This document shows positions 1 to 12,270 of a stretch of 64,000 nucleotides of DNA, one piece after another. The notes beneath the pieces were generated by a model. That model saw only the letters and a list, made by a program, of their open reading frames with translations. It was not told the origin of the DNA and did no database searches. This stretch comes from Euborellia annulipes (lineage: Eukaryota > Arthropoda > Insecta > Dermaptera > Anisolabididae), in assembly GCA_023213315.1 (NCBI GenBank), contig JAKCPI010011575.1, forward strand, positions 1-64,000, given 5' to 3'. The position numbers were made by a program, and so were the translations under genes. Numbering within the stretch: the stretch's first letter is position 1; the number at the start of each line of letters is the position of its first letter.

Positions 1-2458
1 ACTACTCTAAGTTCCATCAGTGGTGTCGTTTCGGGGTCGATTATTCAAAGTTTAATAAATTTCTTGAAAAAAAAAATTTCTATCAGAAGTTGTAAATATG
101 TCTTATTTTTACACGAAAAGGGGAAAACGGTTTCATAAGAAACTTCAAAATCAAGAACCAGTTTTTTTTTAAATTGTTTTTGTATAAAACCTAATCATAT
201 ACCGTATTATATAAACAGACATTTTACTGGATGAATGTTTTCTTACAATTATATCATTCTGGCCATAAATTTCTGAAGGGGGAAAGAACAAAAAAAAATA
301 ATATATCGTATATTGCTTACTTGTAATTGGGGGACCTAAAAAGACATCTTTTTCACAAAAAGCAGAAAAAATATTAAAAATTTATTAATTTTTTAAATAA
401 TTTTGCATCAGCTTATTTTCCAAGCACACTACATTTAATTATTAAGAGAAACTTAAATTTTTAAATAAGATTGATCAAAAGCAAAGTTAAAGCCAAGTTA
501 GAGGTCAAAAAAAAATGCTTAATTTATCGTTTGCCGTAGTAAAAGTGTATAACGCCAGCCGGGGGCTAAGCCACCAAATTCAAACAAGATACATGATTTA
601 TATAGAAATTAACAGTTAAACTGAAGACAGAGAATGAATGAGTGAGTGGGGTGGTGGTAGTGGGGGGGGGGGAAAGAAAGGTGATGCAGAAATTAATAAT
701 AAAATAAAGTGAGATTCTCATTATCTCAATATCTGACAAGCGGGCTCTTTAATTAAGTCGATCATTTAATTTGTTGCTTCGGGCACTCCCAAGTAGTTGG
801 TTCGGGAATCTCCAAATTATTTGTAAAATGGAGAGAAAAGAAAAATTATTTTTAAATAACGAATTCAAATTTATTATACTATATATACAAATGTTTACAC
901 AAAATAAAGTAATACATATGAAATAAGGGGTGGTTTTTTAAATACGTGCCTAAAGATTTTCAATTGCAACTTTTTGGCGAAATATATATTTTTATTTTCC
1001 AATAAATAAAATAAAGCATTGATGTATTCTTTTTTATTTTTTATTCGATTTTTTTACATATAAACTAAATATAGTCTATTGAAATTAATTTCTAACTAAT
1101 TTTACATATTATTTGCCATTAATTTACTTTTACTTTCTCTCTCTATATATATTAACATATATATAGAGGTAAGAGAAAGTAAAAAAAAATTATTTAGATA
1201 TTATGTAAAAGAATTAGTTAAAATTAATTTCAATAGATTTATATATTTAGTTTATATGTAAAAAAAATCGAATAAAAATAAAAAAGTACATCAGTAAACT
1301 ACAAGTACTTTTTGGCCTATTTTGTTCAAAAAAAAAAAAAGAGAAAGTAAAAATATATATTTTTTATTTCACCTTTAAAAGTGCAATTGAAATCTTTTTA
1401 GACCTTATTTAAAACCACCCCCTCCAAGAGTCTCTTATCCAAATACATTTCCATATCACATTACTTTGGTCCATTTTATTGTAGTATTTTTTGTATCACA
1501 TTTGTATATATACTATTATAATAAATAAAATTGAATTCGTTATTTAAAAATAATTTTTTTCTTTTTTCTCTCCATTTTAAATAATTTATTAGATTTTTCC
1601 AGAGATAATTTTCTTCTCTTCTTGGGAGGTCACCCGGAAACAATAAATTAAATGATCGACTTTGATTAAGGCCCGCTGTCAGATCTCGGAGATCTGATCT
1701 TCCCGGGGTTTTATTATAATGAGAATCTCCTTATTTGATAATTAATCAATGCATCACCCCCTTCTTTCTCCCCCCCCCACTACCACCACCCACTCCTTCA
1801 TTCATTCTCTATCTTCAGTTTAATAATTAATTTCTATATAAATCATGTATCTTGTTTGAATTTGGTTAATTAGTTTTTTGGCTGGCGTTATACTCCTTTA
1901 CTACAACAAACGATAAATTAAACATTTTTTTTTGACCTCCTCTCTTTGCTTTAACTTTGCTTTTGATCAATCTTATTTAAAATTTTAAGTTTCTTCTTAA
2001 CTAATTAAAATAATGAAATAATTCTTGGAAAGTAAGCTGATAAATTATTTAAAAAATTAATAAATTTTTAATATTTTTTCTACTTTTTTTTTTCTTTTAA
2101 TAAATCAATGAAGTCTTTTAAGATCCTAATTACAAGTAAGCAATATACATTATATTATTTTTTTTGTTCATTACAAACGAAGAAATTTATGTAGAATGAT
2201 ATAGTTGTAAGAAAACATTCATCCAGTAAAATATCTGTTTAAGTAATACAGTATATGATTTAGGTTTTATACAAAAACCAATTTAAAAAAAAAACTGGTT
2301 CTTGGTTTTGAAGTTTCTTATGAAACCGTTTTCGAATTTTTTTCGTGTAAAAATAAGACATATTTACAACTTCTGATAGAAATTTTTTTTTTTCAAGAAA
2401 TTTATTAAACTTTGAATAATCGACCCCGAAACGACACCACTGATGGAACTTAGAGTAG
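1..2458. repeat. Giant imperfect inverted repeat (fold-back), cut by the window edge
   Basis: The first bases (actactctaagttccatcag) return as their reverse complement at 2438-2457. Matching continues inward through landmarks such as the ATAACGCCAGCC/GGCTGGCGTTAT pair (near 549 and 1880) and the G-run/C-run pair near 661 and 1770. Arms are about 1.1-1.2 kb around a centre near 1155. They differ by substitutions and small indels, and the right arm carries an extra block near 1270-1350, so this is an old inverted duplication rather than a simple sequencing fold-back. The left arm may extend beyond base 1. No coding content is seen. Confidence 0.9.
1128..1350 (-). mobile_element. H-family terminal palindrome at the centre of the giant inverted repeat
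   Basis: The block 1130-1182 is the TACTTTCTC...ATATATATTAACATATATATAG...GAGAAAGTA palindrome that ends the H family elsewhere. Bases near 1285-1330 match the H internal stretch (agtacatcagtaaa, then ttttgttcaaaa) in minus orientation. The axis of the 2.4-kb palindrome thus coincides with an H terminus. Confidence 0.7.
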
Positions 2459-3660
2459 TTTTTTTGAGTATTTATAGAACCAAAAATAAGGCAGGTAGTG
2501 AGAAATGTGCGGGTAAACGTTTCGGTCGCACATTGCCTCCTTTCTCAAGATTTTGGAAATAGTTACATAGATACTAAACTACTCATTTATACAATTTAGA
2601 ATTGTTGTTGGATTAAAAGAAAGAAGAAGCTGATTCTGATTAGTTGAAAAGTTAAAAATATGTCGGCCATGCTTTCAATATGTTATTCGAAATTACCATT
2701 TTTTAACCAGTTGTCCCATACGACCAGAAAAATATAGGTAGGAAGGGGCAAAAAATCAGAGAGGACATTATATTTAAGTGATTGGAAATTGTATTAGAAA
2801 AATAGCGCCAGAAAGATTGTTCCATTCGCCAAAGATAATGAGATCAAAGAAGAATTAATATAAAGTTCTACAAGTTACTATTTTTACTTCTTATGAATGA
2901 TGACCTCAAGTTTTATGAACAAATTATTCTTTTGGAGAAATAATTCAGTCAGGTAAGCTCAACTGAGCACCTAACCCTGAAAATGAATGTCTATTTCATT
3001 CTTGTGAAGAAGTTATTTTCCCATAAGATAAAATCTTCATTATAAGCTTCTTCTCTAAAAGCCTGTAATTATTTATTTGATTTGATAATTTGATGATCTC
3101 TTTAAAGGTAAAAAAAAAATAACCTACAAATTTCCGGTGCTGGTTTAGCTTGCGTGATCTTGTTAGTTATCTTCTTAATAAAGAAGTGAATCGTTGCTAA
3201 TAGATTCTGCTCGACGTTTTATCAACTCCGCCATTTAACAATCTTTAATAAGGAAGAAGGGTTTGCAAAACATGACGACGACGATGATGATGATGATGAT
3301 GACGGGGTTAAAAAATTGCATTTCACGTCAACATGATTAACATAATTAGAATTATTTTTTTAACCTTTGTAGGTGTATGTGTGCTGTGATTTAGGTTAAT
3401 CTCATGATGAGGTGGTGTGGAACCATCAAATAAAGTGGCGAATGAAACGAAGCAAGAGACTCTGTTTTGTGCAGGGCTCGGGTAATGGCTCGTTAGCGGC
3501 ACTATAAAGACCCTCCGGGGGCAGCCACAATTATCCCCCCGGGGAGGGGGCACGACTCTCTCCTCGGGGAAGGTTCATTCAGGTAGGGATGAACCCAAAC
3601 AAGATCATCAATCCATCAATCGAACCTGATAAATAACACTAATCCTCAAGGAGACAATGA
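2459..3660. other. AT-rich unique stretch, no gene seen
   Basis: No long reading frame with splice signals is present. A GAT/GAC run lies at 3274-3302. The part 3470-3580 is GC-rich with short G and C runs (ccctccgggggc, ccccccggggag), and its only open frame (minus, 3323-3553) has no recognisable domain. Near 2510-2555 the minus strand carries a GACCGAAACGTTT motif of the type seen in the inverted motif pairs at 46 and 52 kb. Confidence 0.5.
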
Positions 3661-4464
3661 ATGATTAGACGCTTAGAGAAAGCTATATAGGCTAATTTAA
3701 CTAGATATCTACCATAAATACAAAAAGGTATTAGTTATAAGTTGCAATAGAAAATCAGACTATTATAAATATACATAATTATTTTTTATATTAATCTTTT
3801 GCTAAAACTGAAAATAGAAATAGGAAAAAAACTAGGGTCCGACCGAAAAAAGATTTTCAGCCGAAACTGAAACAGAATTTCGGCTTCAATCTTAAGTTTT
3901 TTTTTTTTTTTTTTTACTTTTTCTTAGCAAAACGAAATTTTTTTCCCCTCCCGTGAAAATCATTTTACCGGATTTCAATTATTTTTGTATAAATGGATTT
4001 TTGCGGGAAATCGCAAAATTTTCGAGATATTTGCGAAAAACCATCTTCCCGCAACTTTAAAATGATTGAGTACAATTTTTTTTTATATTCATTAGTTGTA
4101 TTTCCATTTTGTTTTTTTAATTAAACAATTATTCTAAAAAATCTTGAAATATTTGGCTTTTAAAAGTCAATTAAAATAGAAAAATATATTAAGTATGGGA
4201 TTGAATGAGTCAATAGAGAGAGAGGGAGGAAATATTTCATTTTATTAATATTTTAAATACCAATCCCGCTTTTGTATACAGCATATGGATTGATTGAAAA
4301 ATGGAAATGTTCCTAACAACGAAAAAATATGTTCCTAGACACATGTTCAATGTTGGAATTCATATTTAAATCGAATAAAATTCACTAAAGTCAATAAATC
4401 ATTGGCCGTCAAGTGAGTCAATCATTTCATCTCCCAGTGTATTTCCTTGAATTTCATTAATATA
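3661..4464. other. AT-rich stretch, nothing recognised
   Basis: Homopolymer A and T runs (for example T-run 3898-3915) and no open frame, splice pair, tRNA box or inverted repeat that I can support. Confidence 0.4.
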
Positions 4465-4846
4465 AGATCCATTCTACACGAGCGCTTTTGGCGAGTTCTA
4501 AACGCTTCAAAAGCTCGAGACAAACAGAACTAAGGAGTTTAAATAAGAGCTTCTTTCTACACGGGCGTTTTGTACGCGTTCGCTGACGTTCGAGGGTTCC
4601 TAACGCCAGAGGAGGCGTTTGAAACGCGCCGTTAAAACACATTCTACACATGGCGTTTTTAAGCGTTTTAGTGGTGTTGTGAGGTAGTAAATAATCTACT
4701 AGCGTATTCTGCAGCCTATTCGTTATACTATATCAGTTTGATTGTTTGGGCAACAACACAACCTGCTTGGGCCAAAAACGCTCGTATAGATTAGGTAAAA
4801 TTTTCAAGCGTTTAAAACGCGCCAAAAGCGCTCGTGTAGAATGGGC
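4465..4846. mobile_element. Terminal-inverted-repeat element (MITE), copy 1
   Basis: The ends are mirror images: CATTCTACACGAGCGCTTTT at 4470 and its complement ending at 4843. Internal motifs of the GGCGTTT/AAACGCC type recur in both directions, so the element is itself built of subrepeats. A shorter relative lies at 16120-16262. No transposase frame is present, so it would be non-autonomous; superfamily not determined. Confidence 0.75.
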
Positions 4847-5374
4847 CTAAGGCGGATGTAAGATGTGCTATTATTATTATTATTATTATTATTTTAAATT
4901 ATAAAATGAGTATTAGTTTCCCTAGGAAAAACTTTTGAAACATTCCATATAATCTGAAAAATAAAGTGCATATAATAATAATAATAACACATTAATCACC
5001 TTAAAAAAAAATATATATTTTATTTTTCTCCTCAGTCATTCATAAAAGTCAATGGGCTCATCTCCAAACATAAATAGGCTATTCTCAAGGAAGTAAATGT
5101 CATAAAAAAAATTATATCATCTGAGAAAAACAATTTTTTTTTTATACATCTATTCTCGCAAGAGAGGTCGCCATATTTTAGCATCGCAGCTTACTTGATA
5201 TTCAACAAGATTTTTTTGCCTTTTTTTCACGACCTTCCTCTATAGTATTGATGTTCTTGGTTGAGTGCTTTAAAGATTGGCCAATAAAATAGAAAAAATA
5301 AACTGATGTGGCTATCAGAGTTATTAAATTACTCACTTTATTATAATAAATACCGAGTATACGAATATATCCGC
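4847..5374. other. AT-rich stretch with TTA microsatellite
   Basis: A (TTA)n run sits at 4871-4893 and an (ATA)n run at 4974-4986. Nothing else recognised. Confidence 0.5.
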
Positions 5375-5575
5375 ATTAGTAGCGTAACTAGGTGGGGGGG
5401 CGAAGGCCCCCTCCACCCCAGGCGCATCGAGCCTTTGGCGCCCCTGGATACCGACAAAGGCGCCCTAGGGCATCTAAGATATAGCCCTGGGACGGTGATT
5501 TTATCATATTCTCTCCATAGATTGTCCAAGAAATTGATAGTTTTCTTTTAAATTATATTCCAACTTAAAAAAACG
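5375..5575 (+). mobile_element. Fragment of a hAT-like element end
   Basis: The start GTAGCGTAACTAGGTGGGGG resembles the CAGTGGCGTAGC ends of the better preserved elements at 31329 and 33779, followed by the usual G-rich/C-rich subterminal sequence. No matching right end or target duplication is visible, and the reading frames here (both strands) are by-products of the GC-rich composition. Confidence 0.45.
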
Positions 5576-6780
5576 GCGCCCTAGCACGGCACAAGCATGC
5601 TTGTCCAAGAAATAGCTTATCGAATATTAACCTAAGAATGTCAAACTCTGATGGTTATTTTATTCAAATTAACAAGAAATACTCACTTGCTTTAAACAGA
5701 GACACAATAAATATTAACATTTTAATTAATATTGAAATTTTAAATAAATCAAAAAATGGCAGAGAGTTTTGCTTGCACAAATACGCTTGTGCATGATAAA
5801 ACAAGAGCAATTAAAATTCAATCGAGCATCAAGCGGCTTGCACAATTAAAATGATTGCAAAATTCTCCTATAGACGCTACAGTTTGCTTGTACAAAAAGA
5901 TTGCACGTGCATGCTTGTCAAGTTTGCAGTTACTCATTTCTCATAAGATAAAATTATTGATGATCTTTTTCACCAAAAAAAGATATAGGTTTATGAATTA
6001 TTTTTATAGCTAACAGATTTTTTAATACTCGTATACTTTGTTCTTTTTGACTTATTGAGACATAGGCTATCTTTTTTTTTTTTTTTTTTTTTGTAAAAAT
6101 AATAGACTCCAAACTCCTTGATTTATAAATCTAATTACTTATAACCCCGTCAGCACCCCTTCTATCCTTTGGCAATTTGCCGGTTTCCTTAATGAAGGAC
6201 CCATATGCAAATCCATATCAGAAATCCGCCATACATAATATATATATATATATATCGTGTTTTATTTTACTCACAACGGGAAAAGAGATTATTTATAAAG
6301 TCGCGGTGGTGGTTATGGGAATGTGAAGTTGATGAGGCGCATCAAACGGCTCACACACACTCACATACGAACATAGAGAAATTCTACAATAGAGTAGAAT
6401 ATATTTTTAAATCAAAAGAGACCTCAAAGCAGCTTACTCATTCATCATGAGCGTTACTTTAATTTAATAAATTTTAATGAAAAATGCATACAACTATCAT
6501 ACATTCAAAATCTATCATTAATAACAAAAAACAATAAACCAAACTACTGTAGTTTGGATTGAATTCCACATTAACATACAGGCAGGAGGGTTATTATATT
6601 TTATATACAATAATAGTTCCGGGTCTTTATTCGTATAAATGATAAAAACTTTTGATACTAGCATTTGAAATCCCTCGGCCACATATGCCAAAATATGCCA
6701 CTATGGTTCTCTCAAATAATTCATCTTTAAATAATTATAACAGATATTTTCGTTTTAATTATTTTTTTTCTGTTATATGA
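5576..6780. other. AT-rich stretch, no gene seen
   Basis: It contains a T-run at 6070-6092 and an (AT)n run at 6237-6255. The plus frame 6205-6450 runs through the AT microsatellite and has no domain or splice context. Confidence 0.45.
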
Positions 6781-7735
6781 AATATAGGAGAGAAAGTATG
6801 GATATGTAAAAATTGATGTGAGATTTTGTGGATATAATGTTTTGAGTCTGAGTAAAAAGTGGGTAATTGGTGTGTGTATGTATGTGTGTGTGTGTGTGTG
6901 TGTGTGGTGGTGTGTTGTATGTGTGGACAGATTTTAGATGAAGGAATTGAGTACGGATTGAAATTTTATATTTAACTTAGGTACCTTCCCACACGCTCAA
7001 AATAAGCTTTTGAACAAAATCGGCCAAAAAGTACTATCTTTACTGATGTCTTTTTCAGTTTTTTTCGATTTTCTCAAAATTCCCTCCAAGGATTTTTTTT
7101 AAAATTCAAAAATCAATTATTTTTAGATGCTCTTTAAAATGTATATTCTCATTTTGGTTGAAATCTTCTGAAGACTATTTTCTTGTTCTTCATAGGAAAG
7201 ATAGAAATGGTTGATGGTAACGGAATTTAAATCTTTTTCTTTTTATTAGATTAAAAATCAATTATTATTTAAATTCCATTTTTTTTAATTTATTTGTGTC
7301 TTTAATTGTTTCAAAGAAAACATATATATCTCTCTCCCCTTGAAACATTATCTCTCTCTCTACTCTTTTTAAATTCCCTTTCCACCTTATCTTCGATAGG
7401 AACAATGTTAATTTCCTATAGGGATTTGTATGTTAATTTAGATTCAAAAGGGGGTCCCCTTTAGAATTTTAGGATTTAAAATTTTTTTTCATTCTTATGA
7501 AATTTTGTATTTATTTACGATTCTATATTGTGTATAAAATGTCCAAATATGAGATTAAAATTTTGAAAAATAAATAGTTTATTTGAAGCAGTCAACATTT
7601 AAAATGAAGTTTGAAACTAAGGTGTATCGAAACTAAATATATCCGACAAAAAATCTGGTGTGACAATCAACTTTCTCTTACCGAAGGGTTAGAGAAAGTT
7701 GTGTGATCCCAGATTTTTTTTCTGTATTGGAATAT
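6781..7735 (+). mobile_element. H-family element, diverged full-length copy
   Basis: It begins with GAGAGAAAGTATGGAT, carries a (TG)n run at 6868-6906 in the central microsatellite position, then the conserved internal stretch (AATAAGCTTTTGAACAAAATC near 6999, TTTTTCAGTTTTTTTCGATT near 7051). It ends in the CTGGTGTGAC...CAGATTTTTT hairpin at 7656-7722. It is longer than other copies, with insertions near 7190-7480. Confidence 0.8.
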
Positions 7736-8254
7736 CATTTTTATATTCTCTATTTAAAATGTAATTCATTTAAGATAATTTCATGAACAATTTTTTTAGA
7801 GAGCATCCCTGGTGTTTTAGAATTATTTTAGCAATAAACTTGAAAGGTAAAGTGAGCGGCTTCTAAGATGTCAATTAAATTCAATAATCTTTCTATAAGT
7901 AAAGCAAATTAACAATGTAAATTGAGAACGTTTCGTGTGTCAGTAGAGAAACGTCAAAGCTATATCAACAAGAAATAGAGAGAGAGAGATGGCTTTGAAG
8001 GAGACAAGATACTCATTTGTCTAAATTAACTTTGAGAGGAGAACGTCTTCTAAAATACGATAATTTTTGAGCATAGTTTGGAACCTTTAAAGTTATTTTA
8101 AAAATATAAAACTTTAAATTATCATTTTTTAAATAGGCTATTAATTAAATTAAATAAAATTAAGATATATATTTTTTTTTTTAAATAACGTACAAAATAG
8201 ATACTGACAGTTGTGAGTTCAAAACTATCGTTCTCATTCCTTAAATAAAGAGGC

Positions 8255-8352
8255 TAAAATCTCTGGCTAGCGTGCCGGCCTTCTATACCAAGGATCGCGG
8301 GTTCGGATCCAGCAGTCCGATAATTTTTTTAAGCCATTTGGATACCAAATAT
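8255..8352 (+). mobile_element. SINE A, tRNA-like head only
   Basis: It has the B-box-like GCGGGTTCGGATCC preceded by TATACCAAGGATC and followed by AGCAGTCCGAT and AAGCCATTTGGATACCAAAT, matching the head of the full copies at 23896 and 28144. The SINE body after the head is missing. Confidence 0.75.
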
Positions 8353-8394
8353 GATGATAGGAATTAATAAAAAAAAAATCCTAAAACTAAACTA

Positions 8395-8540
8395 AAATAT
8401 TCTAAAAACTTTTTTTTTTAAATTTATTTAAGGTCTTTTTTCGTCATCTAATGCCATTCAGACTCCATCCCTATTTATTTCTAATGATTGGTAGCCATTC
8501 AAATGAAATAAATTTCTCTTTGAGCCTCGGGTCACGGGCC
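8395..8540 (-). mobile_element. SINE C fragment
   Basis: It shares the block CATCCCTATTTATTTCTAAT plus a GTAGCCATTCAAATGAAATAAATTT-like stretch and the GGGTCACGGGCC end with the copy at 24735-25410. The tRNA-like part between is deleted. Confidence 0.6.
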
Positions 8541-8643
8541 TAAAAACATCTAAAAAAAATTATAATATAATGGACCATATTTAAATAATGTCAAGTGTCG
8601 GAGGATCACGAATAAAATCAAACCTCAAAGAGGGACAAATTGA

Positions 8644-8883
8644 CGATGTTATGTCCGAAGGAACCAAGCGCATCAACCTACATCTGATAACAGGTGCATT
8701 TCATTTACACACTTATCAACAATCCCAATGACAATGACTTTTTTTCTTGTTTTATACAAAAAAAAAGTGCACAGAGTAATAATGTTGTGATTTAAATAAA
8801 GAGTTAGATCTTCTTTTTCCCTACAAGATGACAGTTTTATATCAATTTCGATCATAATGGCGCTTGGTTCATTTTACCATAAT
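8644..8883. mobile_element. MITE with GAACCAAGCGCC inverted ends, copy 1
   Basis: The left end GGAACCAAGCGCATCAACC and right end ATAATGGCGCTTGGTTC are inverted repeats. The interior matches the copy at 26494-26740 along its length, including CACAGAGTAATAATGTTG and TTTCGATCATAATGG. The 60-residue minus frame inside is incidental, since it is not kept in the second copy. Confidence 0.8.
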
Positions 8884-9618
8884 ATCGTCCAATTAGCATG
8901 CGTTTAGGCAACCAGTAATATCAGAAAAGACTTGGAAATAAAAAAGTTTCACTTTAAAAATATTTCAAAAAATAATTCATAAAATTTGAATTATTGCCTT
9001 TCTTTGAGGTAATTTGGTATAATAAAATATGGCATAGTATAGTTTTCTATTACCTATAAATCCATTATTGAATTTGATATTAAAACAAAAAGTCATTCTT
9101 AGGTGATGAAATTTTTTCATATTTTAATTTATATTATAAAATAAAATTGATGATATATGATGACATCCTTCATGTTGTTAGACTCTCTCATGGGTCACAT
9201 GACCCAACAACGCATCATCTCAAGTTATTTATTTCCAAAAAGAAGAGAAGAATAAACAAAACATTTATTTATTTAGGCACTTGAAATTTTAATTCAATAT
9301 TGTAACATTTGTCGTCACGAAGAGATTTTATTAAATTTTTCTGGTGACAAATGGCAAATGCAAAAAAAAAAAAAAAAAAAAAAAAAAAACATTTTGCTTT
9401 TATTTACTCACCTAAGATTTTATTTTTTCTTTCTTTAAATAAATAAAACGAAAGGAATAGTTGAACCTCTAATCAAATGAAAATGTTTTCAAATATATTC
9501 AATAAAATCATCCCGCGGTTTAAAAGAATAAAGAAAGAATACACCAACTTGGGGGGGGGGGGGGGGGGGGGTTAACAAGTTATCGCCGTAAGAAAGAAAG
9601 AAATTAAGCACTTTTAAT
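8884..9618. other. AT-rich stretch with long homopolymers
   Basis: An A-run lies at 9362-9389 and a 20-base G-run at 9552-9571. No gene or inverted repeat recognised. Confidence 0.5.
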
Positions 9619-10333
9619 CAGTGGCTTACCTAAGATGGAGGGGGGATGCGTTCCCCACCGGGCGGCGTTTTTGATATTTAGTTATAGTTGTAAAAAAACA
9701 ACTTGTTCACTTCATAATAAGTTTACTATTCGATTTCTACGAATTATGAATTACTATATGATTTCGAATATATAAAAAAAAATATTTAATGTTATTTTTT
9801 TTTTAAATTAGATATATATTTTGTCTCATAGGTGAGGAACCTGCGGCCTCCGTAAGTTTCATGTGGCCTTTAAAAAAGTATTTAATATTGTGGTCGTGGC
9901 TGTTGAGTTGTATCAAGGAAGGGTTGCAAAGACAGAGACTGGCAGCCAATTTTTTTTTCTCTTTAAATATTTTATTAGACCGCCGTTTCGGTCTCGATAG
10001 GAGCCTTCTTCACGGCCCAATAAGTGTCAAAGTTTATATATTTTGCATTATGCAGCTATGTGTAATGATGCTCATCAGGTGAGAGATCTTGGAAAACGTT
10101 TAAAAAAAGTATAGTATATTTTTATAAAAGTTGCATTTATAGGTATGCAGCCTTTATTACTGCCTAATTTAAATATGGCATCCAATAGTAAAAAAATTTC
10201 TCCACCTATAGTTTGTCTAAATTACAATTATTTATTATATGTTTATTAATTTATAAAAAACAGCGTTTGATTGAATTAGAAAGAGCGGTAAATTGGAGAC
10301 CACCTTGTGGCAAAAGTTCTAGATACGCCACTG
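9619..10333. mobile_element. hAT-type element, non-autonomous, about 715 bp
   Basis: The ends CAGTGGCTTACCTAAG and ATACGCCACTG are inverted. Flanks CTTTTAAT (left) and CTTTTCAA (right) are an imperfect 8-bp target duplication, the length typical of hAT. Its interior includes a GAGACCGAAACGG motif on the minus strand at 9980-10000. No transposase frame was found. Confidence 0.7.
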
Positions 10334-10436
10334 CTTTTCAAGAACACTATCTTTACATTTCAAAATACCTATAAACTGTAATATTAACAAATTCAACAAT
10401 CATGCATTTGTGTATGAATTCGACTTTTTTTTTTAA

Positions 10437-10649
10437 CATTCACACTTTTTTTCATCCACACTCACACACACATCCACACAGTCTTTTCTGCAACTCACGC
10501 CATATAAGACTTTTGACGATAACCGTAATTTAAATATAGGCCTATATGTAATTGGTATCCAAATGGCTTATATAAAATCATTGGACTACCTGGGGTCCGA
10601 ACCTGGTATACAAGGCAGGCGCGCTACCAACTACACCAAGCCCGAAGGC
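10437..10649 (-). mobile_element. SINE A, near full length
   Basis: Read on the minus strand it has a tRNA-like head (TTGGTGTAGTTGGTAGCGCG, then a GTTCGGACCCC B box), the CAAATGGCTTA body motif, the GACGATAACCG... region and the AGTTGCAGAAAAGACTGTG tail ending in a GTGTGAGTGTGGATG microsatellite. Such SINEs depend on a partner LINE for movement. Confidence 0.85.
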
Positions 10650-10849
10650 GTAGGAATTCGACTTGAATTTCGCTTCCAATATTCATTAAAAGGAATACGA
10701 TATGAGTGTATATAACCTCAAAAATTTATTCACCTCTAATTGTGGAATTCTATAGAAGTCACTTATTTAGAATCCTATTTGATTTTATTTAAAAGAAATT
10801 CCTCTTCTTCAAATTTACAATTTCTACCGTAATCAACACAGATAGAAAT

Positions 10850-11150
10850 AGAGATAGAGAGAAAATGGTTTATGATGGGATTTCCGCTAATTTTGAATTA
10901 GCCACCCCGTCATTAATCCCAAACGAGCAATTCCATTTGGAGTCGAAGAAATGCATTGGGGAATCCTTTTCAGATATGAACAGCAAATGCGCCCTTTATG
11001 GGATTAACGCTGATTGCTGATAGATGGGAAAGGAAAAGAGAGAGAGAGACCTCGCCCAAAAACCGGAATCGAATCCCACCCTACTCTACTCTATTTCTAA
11101 ATCGAAATTCAAATTGAATGAAAATAAATTGTCATCATTATCATCATCAT
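10850..11150 (+). other. GC-richer unique island with a 50-codon open frame
   Basis: The stretch is less AT-biased than its surroundings and not repeated elsewhere in the window. An open frame starts at 10864 (ATGGTTTATGATGGG) and runs to a TGA near 11018; its product is unrecognised. The sequence has ATTA-type motifs (CATTAATCCC), so a conserved regulatory element is as likely as a peptide. An (AG)n tract follows at 11037-11049. Confidence 0.3.
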
Positions 11151-11639
11151 CATCACTAACAGGAAAGAATTCCAGAAGAAGAAAATGACTTTAAAAATTA
11201 AAAATAGAGAACTTTGATGTGGTTTTAGTGGTTGTGTGTTTGATGGTTTATTTTTGGAATGTACATGTGCTGCTGGATATTTCCAATTAGTTAATTATAT
11301 ATTTCAAATCCTTTTTAGAAATTCTATAATTTTAGTATACGAGAAAGATTCTTCAATTATTATTATTACTTTTTTTTTTGTAAAAAAAATTGTTTTCAAC
11401 AAATCTTTTCCAAGTATATCTTTGACTCTGGCTAGAGGTCCACCCCTCAGCTCACTTTGATTAGAAAAAATCAAAGTCTAGTTTTGTTCTAAAAAAAAAA
11501 AAAATAAATAAAATAAAATAAAAAAATAAACATAGGCTACAAATAAAACTTTTTTTGAAACCCTCATTTGATAAATAATTAAAGAGATAAAATTAAATAA
11601 CGCATCCGAAAGTAAAATTATAAAAAATTTCTTTATTTA
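11151..11639. other. AT-rich stretch, nothing recognised
   Basis: ATC repeats at 11134-11155 and A/T runs. The plus frame 11236-11460 has no recognisable domain. Confidence 0.4.
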
Positions 11640-11900
11640 ATTAATTCCGTCGACGTTTCGGCCGTTTCTTCTGGCTTTTTTCAGGAGAGATGTTGTGTTT
11701 GCCTGACATCATGATGCATAGGCTCACGAAAAACTCAACATCTGTCTGTCGTTTTGTCCGAAATTTGTGACCTCAGTAGTCACCTTTTGCTTGACCAACT
11801 TCCCGTTGAAATTTTGAATCGAAATTTTGCAGCCTTATAGAGGAAGTTATGGAGAGTATATAGAGGGTCCGCAAAAGGGGAAACTCACATTCCAGTAAAT
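11640..11900 (-). repeat. Interspersed repeat P (minus) beside a GCCGAAACGTCGAC motif
   Basis: On the minus strand 11645-11700 holds CCTGAAAAAAGCC...GGCCGAAACGTCGAC, a member of the motif set discussed under findings. Bases 11785-11860 hold the P repeat (GGAAGTTGGTCAAGC and GGCTGCAAAATTTCG) shared with 12118-12270 and 24820-25020. Confidence 0.55.
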
Positions 11901-12117
11901 TCAGAATTTGCCCATTGGAAAGCATTGAGTTTTACCACAGACAAACAGATGGACCTCCGCTATTGCAGACCTATATATGGATTTTTTTAAGATTAGAGAG
12001 TAGTATTTTTTAATAAACCAGAAGGCCGAGGCGGGCAGACCGGCTAGTAGGCCTATTAAATTAACATAATCTTGATTGATAAGTCTCCTTTTCAATTCCC
12101 TTCTCTATTGATATTAA

Positions 12118-12270
12118 TAACTCAAAAAGTTATAGGAATTTCGGGATGAAAATAATTTCCCTGTAATCCATAGAAGGTACTCTTTAAGCATATAAAATTT
12201 CGTTTCAAAATTCCAACGGAAAGTTGGTCAAACAGAGCGTGACAGACAGACAGAAGCGAATTATATAAAT
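12118..12270 (+). repeat. Interspersed repeat P (plus)
   Basis: ACTCAAAAAGTTATAGGAAT, TTCCAACGGAAAGTTGGTCA and a GACAGACAGACAG run just before AATTATATAAATAG match the copies at 22850-22995 and 24820-25020. The GACAGA run close to the end resembles LINE 3' tails, but I cannot name the family. Confidence 0.6.

Noticed and set aside
3474..3581. Apparent exon with TTTTGTGCAG acceptor and CATTCAG/GTAGGG donor
   Set aside because: All three plus frames contain stops within the interval.
9552..9571. Long G-run as a possible quadruplex regulator
   Set aside because: A simple homopolymer beside a hAT element. Length may also be a sequencing artefact, and nothing links it to a gene.
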